Source: JBEINZ01 sp040377825 (GTDB lineage Bacteria > Pseudomonadota > Alphaproteobacteria > Rhizobiales > Ancalomicrobiaceae). From it: 7,807 bases of DNA. The notes beneath the pieces were generated by a model. It ran no database searches and was not told the DNA's origin. It was given only the letters and a program-made list of their open reading frames with translations. Both the position numbers and the translations under genes were made by a program. The stretch lies in assembly GCA_040377825.1 (NCBI GenBank), contig JBEINZ010000154.1, positions 1 through 7,807 on the forward strand, written 5' to 3'. Positions 1 to 6,101 of this stretch are shown here, in pieces; the stretch's first letter is position 1, and every line of letters begins with the position of its first letter.

Positions 1-219
1 CATGGTAGGCTTCAGCTCAAGCGCAAGTGCCGATTGATTGACCCGCGTACAATGCAGGTCGAGATCCGGCGCCACGCCCTCGAACGCACGCGCCCCGTCG
101 AACACCGAGGAGCCGAGCCAGAAAGCATGGGTGCGTGGGCCCGCGATCCCGGGATTGCCCTCTAGCCATTGGCCGTCGATCCAAGTCCAGGTTTTCGAAT
201 GTTGCGTCGTCGACGTCAT
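1..219 (-). CDS. Branched-chain amino acid aminotransferase, class IV (N-terminal 73 residues, runs off left edge)
   Basis: A minus-strand reading frame starts at ATG 219-217 and stays open to base 1. Its 73 residues contain WIDGQW (13-18), GPRTHAFWLGSSVFDGARAF (27-46) and the stretch DLDLHCTRVNQSA (52-64), which I recognise as the N-terminal part of fold-type IV PLP-dependent branched-chain aminotransferases (ilvE-like). The family transfers an amino group between leucine, isoleucine or valine and 2-oxoglutarate in the cytoplasm, the last step of branched-chain amino acid synthesis. The PLP lysine lies further along the protein and is outside the window. The start is well fixed: GGGAAG lies 5 nt upstream, and no other in-frame ATG, GTG or TTG occurs before the upstream stop at 354-352. 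The family is usually near 290 residues, so about a quarter is visible. D-amino-acid aminotransferase or aminodeoxychorismate lyase are less likely relatives. Confidence 0.87.
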   Translation of the reverse strand, partial: MTSTTQHSKTWTWIDGQWLEGNPGIAGPRTHAFWLGSSVFDGARAFEGVAPDLDLHCTRVNQSALALELKPTM

Positions 220-508
220 GTGTGCTTCCCGATTGTCAGGCCGTGCAGCGGCATTGTCTTTGACCCATTCAGTAGACTGCCGGGTGGAGGCGGCGGCAAC
301 AGAAATCTTGAACCCGGCCGCGTCCAGCGCCTGATCAACAAAATCGAAAATTTAACGCAGAGTTCACTTAACCATGCCGTTAGGTAACGACAATTAAACC
401 ATTTAAATCACGCATTCGTCAGCTAAACGTTACAAATAAGGCGAACCCATTTACCCCAGGGAAAGCCTTCGCGCACACCATCCCGACTGTACGATTAAGG
501 GAAAGCGC
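220..508. promoter_or_regulatory. Divergent intergenic region with a TTAA cluster
   Basis: This 289-bp gap lies between two divergently transcribed genes and must hold both promoters. Bases 340-440 are markedly AT-rich compared with the flanking genes. TTAA occurs at 352-355, 368-371, 394-397 and 403-406, in the contexts TTAACCAT (368-375) and TTAAACCAT (394-402), with the palindrome ATTTAAAT at 401-408. TTAACCAT resembles a half-site of the alphaproteobacterial cell-cycle regulator CtrA, but no pair has the classical 7-nt spacing, so CtrA control is only a suggestion. I could not identify a convincing -35/-10 pair for either gene. The protease ribosome-binding site, AAGGGA at 497-502, lies 6 nt before its ATG. 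Confidence 0.35.
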
Positions 509-2434
509 ATGTATCGATTTGCCAATGCCCTCGCAGTCACTGTCCTTGCCGCCTTGGCGGCCGCAACGATCCTGCCGGCCACGGCCGCGGAAAAGATGGT
601 TCGATTGTCAAAGAAATTCGTGGCCGAGCAAAAAGTCGCGACCGCGCTGGATAACGGTCAACGCGTGCGGGTCCTCGTGGTCTTGAAGGATGCCGAATCG
701 CGCGCCTCGACGGACTTTGCCCTGCTGAACGGAACGCCAGGCAAACGCCAGTTCAACCGACTCCGGGTTCAAAACGCTCAGAACCGAGTGGTGTCGGAGG
801 CGTTGAACGCCATGCTGGAGACCGAGAACGGCAAGCATCGTATCCGCCGCTATGACGGTCTGCCAATCATGGCGGTCAGCGTCAATAAGTCGGACCTCGA
901 CAAGCTCGGCGCGCATGCCAGCGTGGCGTCCATCCAAGAAGACGGCTACCGCACCGTGATGCTGAATGACAGCCGCGCGATCGTTGGCGCCAACGCTGCC
1001 GCGACAGCCGGGTTCGATGGAACCGGCCAAGCGGTCGCCGTGCTCGATACCGGCGTCCAGTTGTCGCATCCGTTCCTGTCCGGCAAGATCATCGGCGAGG
1101 CGTGCTTTTCCTCCGCAGGCGGAAATGCCGGCCTTAAGACGAATTGCCCGAACGGCAAGGCTACCCAAACCGGCCCCGGCGCGGCGGCGGCCTGTACGAC
1201 GGCCACGTCGGCCTGTGCGCACGGAACCCACACCGCCGGCATCGCGGTCGGCCGGAACCCGACGGCAACGGCAAACCCGGCGGCAGGAATCGCCGCCGGT
1301 GCGAAACTGATCCCGATCCAAGTCTTCACGCCGGACAATGCCGGCAACATCGGCGCCTACGATTCGGACATCATCGCCGCGCTGCAATGGGTCAACACCC
1401 AGCAGGTCAATGGCGCTTTCAATCCGATCAAGATCGCCGCGGTCAACATGAGCCTCGGCGGCGGTGCTTATACCGGCAACTGCGATATGGTCGGCCCTGC
1501 CATGAAATCGGCGATCGATGCGCTCCGTGCCAACGGCATTTTGACCGTGGTTGCCTCCGGCAATGCCGGGCTGACAGGACAAATGTCGTTCCCGGCTTGT
1601 ATCTCGTCGGCTGTCTCGGTCGCTTCCTCGACCAAGCAGGGCGGCATATCCTCCTTCAGCAACCTCTCGGCCACGACCGACGTCTATGGGCCGGGTAGCG
1701 CGATCTTGTCCTCGGTGCCGACCAACACCTACGCCACCTATAGTGGCACATCGATGGCGGCGCCGCATGTCGCCGGCGCCGTCGCCATTGTGCGGCAAAA
1801 GGCACCGAATGCGACGGCGGATCAAATCGAGGCCGCCTTGAAGACGACCGGCACCCCACTCGCCGGTCGCGGCTACAGCATCCCGGTCATTCGCGTCGAT
1901 CTCGCGCTCGCGCAATTCGCCGGCACGACGACCTCGCCCACGCCGGCTCCGACCCCACCGGCTCCGACCCCACCGGCTCCGCCCCAACCGGCTCCGCCCC
2001 AACCGGCTCCGACCAACCCTGCCCCGACCAACCCTGCCCCGACCAACCCTGCCCCAACCAACCCTACCCCGACCAACCCTGCCCCGGCGCCTCAGCCGGC
2101 CAAGGCCGGGATCACGGTTGCCCCAACCGGCGGCGTCGTCCTCTCCTATAATCGGCGGACCCGCGTCGGAACCGTCGCCACCACCTACAATATCAAGGGT
2201 GTTGGCGGCACGGCGCCTTTCACGATCAGCGTAACCGGAGGCGCCATCCCGAATTGGTTGCGGGTTTCGCCGACGACCGGTTCAGCCACCACCGGAGGTA
2301 GCGCGGTGACGCTACAGCTGACAACCGCGTTGCTCGCGTTAAGGTCAGGCGTCTATTCGACCACGCTCAACTTCACCAACGGCAATGGCGGCGCGGGCAC
2401 GACGACGCGGACGGTTACCGTCATCCTGTACTAA
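509..2434 (+). CDS. Secreted subtilisin-like serine protease (I9 propeptide, S8 domain, Pro-rich linker, BACON/Ig-like C-terminus)
   Basis: This 641-residue preproprotein is a predicted secreted endopeptidase. A Sec signal peptide occupies about residues 1-27, with cleavage expected near ATAA-EK. Residues ~50-147 look like an inhibitor I9 propeptide, which folds and masks the enzyme until cleaved. The S8 domain (~165-470) has a complete catalytic set: Asp180 in VLDTG, His238 in HGTHTAG, Ser415 in SGTSMAAPHVAG and oxyanion Asn352 in ASGNAG. Several cysteines near 200-237 and around 362-370 could form disulfides, consistent with export. Residues 479-528 are ten Pro-rich pentapeptides, followed by a beta-rich domain (~531-641) with WLRVSPTTG and a C-terminal strand pattern like BACON or other Ig-like adhesion domains. 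Start choice is supported by AAGGGA 6 nt upstream. It appears monocistronic, and its substrate cannot be told from sequence. Confidence 0.93.
   Translation: MYRFANALAVTVLAALAAATILPATAAEKMVRLSKKFVAEQKVATALDNGQRVRVLVVLKDAESRASTDFALLNGTPGKRQFNRLRVQNAQNRVVSEALNAMLETENGKHRIRRYDGLPIMAVSVNKSDLDKLGAHASVASIQEDGYRTVMLNDSRAIVGANAAATAGFDGTGQAVAVLDTGVQLSHPFLSGKIIGEACFSSAGGNAGLKTNCPNGKATQTGPGAAAACTTATSACAHGTHTAGIAVGRNPTATANPAAGIAAGAKLIPIQVFTPDNAGNIGAYDSDIIAALQWVNTQQVNGAFNPIKIAAVNMSLGGGAYTGNCDMVGPAMKSAIDALRANGILTVVASGNAGLTGQMSFPACISSAVSVASSTKQGGISSFSNLSATTDVYGPGSAILSSVPTNTYATYSGTSMAAPHVAGAVAIVRQKAPNATADQIEAALKTTGTPLAGRGYSIPVIRVDLALAQFAGTTTSPTPAPTPPAPTPPAPPQPAPPQPAPTNPAPTNPAPTNPAPTNPTPTNPAPAPQPAKAGITVAPTGGVVLSYNRRTRVGTVATTYNIKGVGGTAPFTISVTGGAIPNWLRVSPTTGSATTGGSAVTLQLTTALLALRSGVYSTTLNFTNGNGGAGTTTRTVTVILY
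1943..2092 (+). repeat. Ten-copy 15-bp in-frame tandem repeat (minisatellite) in the protease linker
   Basis: Ten consecutive 15-bp units encode the pentapeptides PAPTP (2), PAPPQ (2), PAPTN (4, plus one PTPTN) and PAPAP. Neighbouring units are often identical at DNA level: 1943-1957 equals 1958-1972, 1973-1987 equals 1988-2002, and 2018-2032 equals 2033-2047. This implies recent duplication by slippage or unequal exchange. Because the unit is a multiple of three, copy-number change alters linker length without breaking the frame. Pro/Thr-rich linkers of this kind usually separate a catalytic from a binding domain in secreted enzymes. Confidence 0.95.
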
Positions 2435-2464
2435 ACCTAAGCCATATCCATGTTTGATCGACGC

Positions 2465-2491
2465 GGCCGCGGAGGGTTTCCTTCCGCGGCC
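2465..2491 (+). terminator. GC-rich hairpin downstream of the protease gene (possible terminator)
   Basis: GGCCGCGGAGGG (2465-2476) can pair with CCTTCCGCGGCC (2480-2491) through 12 pairs, one of them G-U, around a TTT loop. It begins 30 bp after the protease stop. No T-run follows, so it is not a textbook intrinsic terminator. It could still stop transcription or protect a 3' end, and it separates the protease from the next gene. Confidence 0.5.
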
Positions 2492-2531
2492 GTTCGGTCC
2501 ATGCTGCGCCGCAACAATTCGGAGCAGAATG

Positions 2532-3194
2532 ATGGCCCACGCGCTTTATGTCTTCGACGCCTACGGGACGCTGTTCGACGTCCACGCGGCCGTGCGGCGC
2601 CATTCCCAGGCGATCGGTCCGGACGCGGCCCTGCTCTCCGAGATCTGGCGGGCCAAACAGCTGGAATATTCGTGGCTCCTCACCATGATGAAGCGCTACC
2701 GTGACTTCTGGCAACTGACCGAGCAAGCGCTCGACTATGCGTTCCAGCGGGTGCCCTCGGCAAACCGAGCGCTTCGCCAAGATTTGCTCGACGCCTACTG
2801 GACCTGCGACACATACTTGGAAGTGCCCGAAGCGCTCGGCCAACTGAAGCTGCGCGGCGCGCGGCTGGCGTTGCTGTCCAACGGTTCGCCGAGCATGCTT
2901 GAGGCGGCCTGCAAATCCAGCGGCATTGGAGAATTGTTCGAGGCGGTGATCTCGGTCGACGAAATCAAGGTCTATAAGCCGGACCCGCGCGTCTACGACC
3001 TGATTTCGACGCGTTTTCGCATGTTTCCGGAGGCGATTTCTTTTCAATCGTCGAACCGTTGGGACGCGGCCGGCGCCACCGCCTTCGGCTTCCGCTCCGT
3101 GTGGATCAACCGAAATGCGCTGCCGGACGAATATGACGAGTTCAAGCCGGCGGCCGTTCTGCCAAATTTGACGGGCCTGCCGACATTGGCCTGA
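2532..3194 (+). CDS. (S)-2-haloacid dehalogenase, type II (HAD superfamily)
   Basis: The 220-residue product has the normal length for type II haloacid dehalogenases, cytoplasmic enzymes that hydrolyse L-2-haloalkanoic acids to D-2-hydroxy acids. Motifs are in order: nucleophile Asp9 in FDAYGTLFD, Thr13, halide-binding Arg40 in IWRAKQLEYSW, Ser116-Asn117 in LLSNGS, Lys149 in VYKPDP, Tyr155, and Ser173, Asn175 and Asp178 in QSSNRWDAAGA. These correspond one to one, at almost the same spacing, with the catalytic residues known in L-2-haloacid dehalogenase, so the enzyme looks intact. The pair ATG-ATG at 2529 and 2532 leaves one residue of doubt about the start. GGAG at 2521-2524 is 7 nt from the second and 4 nt from the first, so I chose 2532. 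Other HAD hydrolases lack this Arg and Ser-Asn set. Confidence 0.9.
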   Translation: MAHALYVFDAYGTLFDVHAAVRRHSQAIGPDAALLSEIWRAKQLEYSWLLTMMKRYRDFWQLTEQALDYAFQRVPSANRALRQDLLDAYWTCDTYLEVPEALGQLKLRGARLALLSNGSPSMLEAACKSSGIGELFEAVISVDEIKVYKPDPRVYDLISTRFRMFPEAISFQSSNRWDAAGATAFGFRSVWINRNALPDEYDEFKPAAVLPNLTGLPTLA

Positions 3195-3251
3195 TCGGCC
3201 GCGTTGACAGGGGGATCCGCAAGGTCGACAACCGCGCCGCAGCGATCAAAC

Positions 3252-4298
3252 ATGGACGGTGACATGGCCGAGGCGAAGCCGCGCTCCGTTGGGCGCACCG
3301 ACAAAGCGGGCTTGGCTCATGAGGCGTTTCCGGGCCTCGTATGGGCCTATCGTTTCGACGCCGAGGGCATTCCGACTAGCTTGGAGGGTGCGGCGATCGC
3401 GGGCGAACTCACCGCGACCGCGGGCTGGGCTTGGCTGCACCTGAACCTCGCGGATCTGCGCGCGCGCGATTGGATCGCCGAGCGCGCGCCGCTGCCCGAG
3501 GCTGCTCGCGAACTGCTCCTCGACGACGACGACCATCTGTCGCTGACCGCCAATGACGATGCCCTCATGGGCGTCGTCGCGGATTTCCGCCGGGAGTTCG
3601 ACCACGGCACGCAGGACCTCGCCCGGCTACGCTTCGCGCTCGTCGGCCGCGTGCTCGTCACCTGCCGCCGCCAAGCGCTCCACTGCGTGGAGGAGGCGCG
3701 GCGCACGGTGGATCGGGGCGGCGCGTTTGAAAGCGGCGAAGTCCTTTTGGAGACGATCTTCGAGAACTTCGCGGCGCAAGTCGGCGCGATGGCGCGCGAA
3801 CTCGCCCAAACCTTGGAAAAGATCGAGGATCGCGTCGTCGAGGACCGTATCTCCGAGCGCGACACGCGCCTCGGCCCGGTCCGCCGCACCGCGCTGAAGG
3901 TGAACCGCCAGCTCGGCGCGCTGCGCCTGCATTTCTCGGCCTTCGTGGCGAATGACGAGCGCAGCGTGCCCGACGCGGTCTATGCGATGGTGGAGCGCAT
4001 CGCGCTGCGCCTCGACGGCGTCGGCCGTGAAATCGAGGCGATCCAGGAGCGTTCGCGCATCCTGCAGGAAGAGGTCTCCGCCAAGCTCGCCGACGAGGCG
4101 AACCGCCAGCTTTACGCCCTCTCCGCGATGACAGCCCTCTTTCTGCCAGCGACCCTCGTCACCGGCCTCTTCGGCATGAACACCCACGGCCTGCCGTTCG
4201 AAGGCTCCTCCAGCGGCTTCTGGCTCGCGCTGGCCGTCGGCGCCTGCGGCAGCGCGGCGGTCTACTTCATCCTGCGCACGCTGGGGATCATGAAGTGA
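3252..4298 (+). CDS. ZntB/CorA-family divalent metal cation transporter
   Basis: With this start the product has 348 residues. It has a large soluble N-terminal domain (GLVWAYRF near residue 28, then the acidic beta-alpha region with WAWLHLNLAD), a long charged helical stretch (~170-285), and two C-terminal membrane helices. The first helix ends in the family signature Gly308-Met309-Asn310 (GLFGMNTHGLPF) and the second is the final ~25 residues. This is the layout of 2-TM-GxN transporters, which form homopentameric inner-membrane channels. The soluble domain resembles ZntB (zinc) more than classical Mg2+ CorA, and the transported metal is inferred. The start is uncertain. A TTG at 3204 opens the frame but has no ribosome site, ATG 3252 and ATG 3264 are both possible, and none has a strong Shine-Dalgarno. 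It follows the dehalogenase by ~57 bp without obvious functional linkage. Confidence 0.86.
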   Translation: MDGDMAEAKPRSVGRTDKAGLAHEAFPGLVWAYRFDAEGIPTSLEGAAIAGELTATAGWAWLHLNLADLRARDWIAERAPLPEAARELLLDDDDHLSLTANDDALMGVVADFRREFDHGTQDLARLRFALVGRVLVTCRRQALHCVEEARRTVDRGGAFESGEVLLETIFENFAAQVGAMARELAQTLEKIEDRVVEDRISERDTRLGPVRRTALKVNRQLGALRLHFSAFVANDERSVPDAVYAMVERIALRLDGVGREIEAIQERSRILQEEVSAKLADEANRQLYALSAMTALFLPATLVTGLFGMNTHGLPFEGSSSGFWLALAVGACGSAAVYFILRTLGIMK

Positions 4299-4300
4299 GG

Positions 4301-4374
4301 GGCTGTTAGTCCTCAGTCGGACAGCCGTCTCGCCTCAAGTAATTCTCGATCAGACGGACTCATCCGATCGAGAA
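4301..4374. terminator. Two hairpins between convergent genes (possible bidirectional terminator)
   Basis: GGCTGT (4301-4306) can pair with ACAGCC (4321-4326) just after the transporter stop. TTCTCGATC (4343-4351) pairs perfectly with GATCGAGAA (4366-4374), and an AATT on either side extends this stem past a GG bulge. The genes on both sides end here facing each other, so hairpins acting on both strands would make sense. Neither has a T-run, so termination is inferred. Confidence 0.4.
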
Positions 4375-4434
4375 GGAATTGCTCCGAATTCAAGTGCTTG
4401 GTTGACGGGCTCTAGAAGCCAAGGTTCACCAATC

Positions 4435-4794
4435 TCACTTAAGGAAAGCCGTCGTTTCATCGGTATTTCGGTTATACCGCAGAGTAACTTCAGACACGTT
4501 GCACAGATTTATAGACTTCCAGAATGTTGAATCGTAGTCTTCGACCCAGGCAACCTTCAGATCCCACTTGCAAATATTTGTTTTTCCAGAAAACTCGATG
4601 AATACAGACTGTCCATCCTGCAGCGTACCGCGCAGAATGTCGTCGGTCCATTCATTGCTGTTGGATGGATCGACGTAAATAGACTTAATGTCGTAGCCGG
4701 TCTTGTTCACGAGCGTGAAATCTAAATCACTCGCGAGCGCCGCGCCAGCGGACAAAAACAGAATCGCGGCCGCTAAACTTGCAGAAGTACGCAT
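4435..4794 (-). CDS. Small secreted/periplasmic protein of unknown function
   Basis: The 119-residue product begins MRTSASLAAAILFLSAGAAL, a clear Sec signal peptide with likely cleavage at ALA-SD (about residue 22). The mature part of ~97 residues starts DLDFTLVNKTGYDIKSIYV and looks all-beta, with two cysteines (in NICKWDL and INLCNVSE) that could form one disulfide. I have the impression of a widespread family of small exported hypothetical proteins with this N-terminal beta pattern, but I cannot name a domain or function. ATG 4794 is chosen over the longer open frame to 4836 because it puts the signal peptide at the N-terminus and has GGGGG a few nt upstream. The gene is visibly more AT-rich than its neighbours and lies beside an insertion sequence, which suggests acquisition. 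TTGACC on the minus strand (4862-4857) may be a -35. Confidence 0.72.
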   Translation of the reverse strand: MRTSASLAAAILFLSAGAALASDLDFTLVNKTGYDIKSIYVDPSNSNEWTDDILRGTLQDGQSVFIEFSGKTNICKWDLKVAWVEDYDSTFWKSINLCNVSEVTLRYNRNTDETTAFLK

Positions 4795-5009
4795 CCAAAG
4801 CCCCCGTCGAATTGATCTGGATTGAGCGGGACGCAAATTACAACCCAGCTTAATGGGGTCAATAGCTTTTTATACAGTTGCTTAATAACCGGCTCCGTTT
4901 ACAAAGCATTTCAGAGCCTATGGCTCCGCACCCGGCCCGCATTGAGGCGCGGTAGAGTTCCCCCTTGTAACTTAAATCCCGCCGTATCTAATATACTATT
5001 GGTTGCGGT

Positions 5010-5076
5010 GGCGGACGTGAGACCGAACCCCCTTAGGGACACCAAGCCCGTGGAGGAGCATGGGTCTTCGTCCGCC
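5010..5076 (+). other. Target-binding loop of the bridge RNA
   Basis: GGCGGACG (5010-5017) pairs perfectly with CGTCCGCC (5069-5076), and AGACC (5020-5024) pairs with GGTCT (5063-5067). This gives 13 pairs that enclose the loop 5025-5062. The left target guide GAACCCCCT (5025-5033) equals the left flank plus core GTTCCCCCT (4957-4965) at 7 of 9 positions, including the six next to the cut. The right target guide GGAGGAG (5052-5058) is the exact reverse complement of core plus right flank CTCCTCC (6100-6106). A small GGG/CCC hairpin (5036-5049) lies between them. The loop therefore predicts the site this copy occupies. Confidence 0.8.
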
Positions 5077-5078
5077 GT

Positions 5079-5150
5079 TCCATCGAACCCGAACAGTCGC
5101 TTGGGCCGCTCGAAGCGAAGCCCGCTTGCGCAAGGATGGGATCGGATGGA
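5079..5150 (+). other. Donor-binding loop of the bridge RNA, overlapping the transposase start
   Basis: The closing stem pairs TCCAT (5079-5083) with ATGGA (5146-5150), CGA (5084-5086) with TCG (5142-5144) and CCC (5088-5090) with GGG (5138-5140), with one A-A mismatch and a bulged G. The left donor guide ACAGTCGCT (5093-5101) is identical to the right end of the element (6093-6101), so it would pair with the bottom strand there. An inner hairpin GGGCCGCT-cga-AGCG-aa-GCCC fills 5103-5123. GCAAG (5130-5134) can pair with CTTGT at the left end (4964-4968) with one G-T wobble and is the candidate right donor guide. The stem covers the transposase ATG (5146-5148), and the guide covers part of its ribosome site. 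Confidence 0.75.
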
Positions 5151-6084
5151 CGCTCTGCACATTGGTATTGACGTCTCCAAGGATCGGCTCGACGTCGCCG
5201 CGAATACCCCCTCGCTGGCCCCTTTCAGCGTTGCCCGCGAGGACGATGGATTGGACGAGCTGGTCGAACGCCTCAAGCCGCTCGGCGCCAAAACGATCGC
5301 CCTGGAAGCCACCGGGGGCTTCGAGGCGATGGTGGTGGCGGCCCTGGCGGCCGCTGGACTTCCCGTGGTGGTGGTCAACCCCGCGCAGGTCAGGGCCTTC
5401 GCCAAGGCTCTAGGCAAGCGCGCGAAGACCGACGCGATCGACGCGGTCGTCATCGCCCGCTTCGCCGAGGCGACCAAACCGCCGGTGCGCCCCCTGCACG
5501 ACGCCGAAACCAAGGCCCTGGCCGATCTTGTCGCGCGCCGCCGGCAGATCGTCGCCATGATCGTCGCCGAGGAACAGCGGCTGAAACGGGCTTCGGCGCG
5601 CGTGCAAACGAGCATCCGGCGGCTGTTGAAGGCGCTGGAAAAGGAGCTCGCCGCCCTCGACGGCGAGCTCGACGAGCGGATCCGAAGGTCGCCGAACTGG
5701 CTGCAGAAAGCCGAACTTCTGAAATCAGTGCCGGGCGTCGGCGATAAGATCACCCGCACGCTCATCGCCGAGCTGCCCGAACTCGGCACGCTCGACCGGC
5801 GGCAAATCGCCGCCCTGGTCGGGCTGGCGCCATGGACGCGCGAGTCCGGCCGATGGCGCGGCAAGAGCTTCATCGGCGGCGGCCGCGCCGCGGTCCGCTC
5901 CGCCTTGTACATGGGCGCGCTGGTCGCCGGCAGGCACAACAAAGAGCTCAAGGCGTTCCGCGACAAACTCGTTGCCGCCGGAAAACCAAAGATCGTCGCC
6001 GTCATCGCCGTGGCTCGAAAACTCCTCACCACCCTCAACGCAATCATCCGGGACAATCAACCATGGCGCGAACAAACCCCTTGA
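5146..6084 (+). CDS. IS110-family transposase (bridge-RNA-guided DEDD recombinase)
   Basis: The 312-residue protein has the two domains of IS110 transposases. The N-terminal RuvC-like DEDD domain carries Asp9 (HIGIDVSKDRLD), Glu54 (ALEATGG), and Asp96 and Asp99 (KTDAIDAVVIA), with spacing close to that of the catalytic residues of IS621. A coiled-coil region (~125-185) follows, then the C-terminal Transposase_20 domain from LLKSVPGVGDK (192-202) through GLAPWTRESG (226-235) to RSALYMGAL. Ser234 in the ESG motif is the probable second catalytic residue. This length is normal for the family and no key residue is missing. The start is ATG 5146, since the family begins a few residues before GIDVSK. 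AAGGA (5132-5136) lies 9 nt upstream, although the frame itself is open from 4822. Its product would cut and rejoin DNA at the CT core without target duplication beyond that dinucleotide. Confidence 0.93.
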   Translation: MDALHIGIDVSKDRLDVAANTPSLAPFSVAREDDGLDELVERLKPLGAKTIALEATGGFEAMVVAALAAAGLPVVVVNPAQVRAFAKALGKRAKTDAIDAVVIARFAEATKPPVRPLHDAETKALADLVARRRQIVAMIVAEEQRLKRASARVQTSIRRLLKALEKELAALDGELDERIRRSPNWLQKAELLKSVPGVGDKITRTLIAELPELGTLDRRQIAALVGLAPWTRESGRWRGKSFIGGGRAAVRSALYMGALVAGRHNKELKAFRDKLVAAGKPKIVAVIAVARKLLTTLNAIIRDNQPWREQTP

Positions 6085-6086
6085 CG
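6081..6086 (+). promoter_or_regulatory. Outward -35 hexamer at the IS right end (half of a junction promoter)
   Basis: TTGACG overlaps the transposase TGA stop (6082-6084). When the element circularises, bases 6087-6101 plus two bases of the left end give a 17-nt spacer to TAACTT (4968-4973). That creates a sigma70-type pair, strong at -35 and weak at -10, which would start RNA near 4980. IS110 elements are known to rebuild a promoter for the bridge RNA at the joined ends. In the integrated form this -35 faces the right flank, where no good -10 is seen. Confidence 0.5.
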
Positions 6087-6101
6087 AACAAGACAGTCGC
6101 T

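Larger units (their letters stand above)
4980..5150 (+). ncRNA. IS110 bridge RNA (predicted), two-loop guide RNA in the left end
   Basis: Known biology: IS110 elements such as IS621 express a left-end RNA of roughly 170-180 nt. One internal loop binds the target and the other binds the donor ends, and the RNA directs the transposase. Seen here: two successive large stem-loops (5010-5076 and 5079-5150), each with guide-like segments at the expected places, plus a weak 5' hairpin pairing GTAT (4984-4987) with ATAC (4993-4996). The first loop matches the sequences flanking the element, and the second matches its own ends. The 5' end near 4980 is inferred from a promoter formed only when the two ends join. 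The 3' end is inferred from the last stem, which closes over the transposase start codon. Expression is not shown by sequence alone. Confidence 0.8.
4964..6101 (+). mobile_element. Complete IS110-family insertion sequence with bridge RNA; core dinucleotide CT at both ends
   Basis: The element contains one transposase gene, a 180-nt non-coding left end and a 17-nt right end. This asymmetry is typical of the IS110 group as opposed to IS1111. No terminal inverted repeats are visible, as expected. The ends are set by the guide logic of the bridge RNA. The right end reads ACAGTCG-CT (6093-6101), repeated exactly in the RNA region at 5093-5101. The left end reads CT-TGTAA (4964-4970). The complement of CT plus right flank (6100-6106) is found exactly at 5052-5058. 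Length is 1,136 bp counting the CT once. The circular form would join the ends as ACAGTCG-CT-TGTAA, which resembles the IS621 donor as I remember it. The rebuilt empty site is GTTCCCC-CT-CCTCC. Transposase and RNA both look intact, so the copy may be active. Confidence 0.85.

Noticed and set aside
38..387. Two plus-strand open frames at the left edge
   Set aside because: They are antisense to the recognised aminotransferase start and show no domain features.
608..2002. Long minus-strand open frame of 464 codons opposite the protease
   Set aside because: Its product is Arg/Gly/Asp-rich and has no recognisable domain. It is antisense to a protease with a complete catalytic triad, as expected by chance in GC-rich DNA.
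2385..2531. Upstream extension of the dehalogenase frame
   Set aside because: It would overlap the protease end and run through the 2465-2491 hairpin. The family starts a few residues before the FDAYGT motif, where a ribosome site is present.
3204..3251. TTG start for the metal transporter
   Set aside because: No ribosome-binding site precedes the TTG, and the extra 16 residues do not look like the family. Later ATG codons are preferred, though the exact one stays uncertain.
4822..5145. N-terminal extension of the transposase frame
   Set aside because: The frame is open, but the translation is unrelated to the family. The region folds as the bridge RNA and crosses the left end of the element.
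4911..6056. Minus-strand open frame of 381 codons opposite the transposase
   Set aside because: Ser/Arg/Ala-rich translation without domain features. It mirrors the intact transposase.
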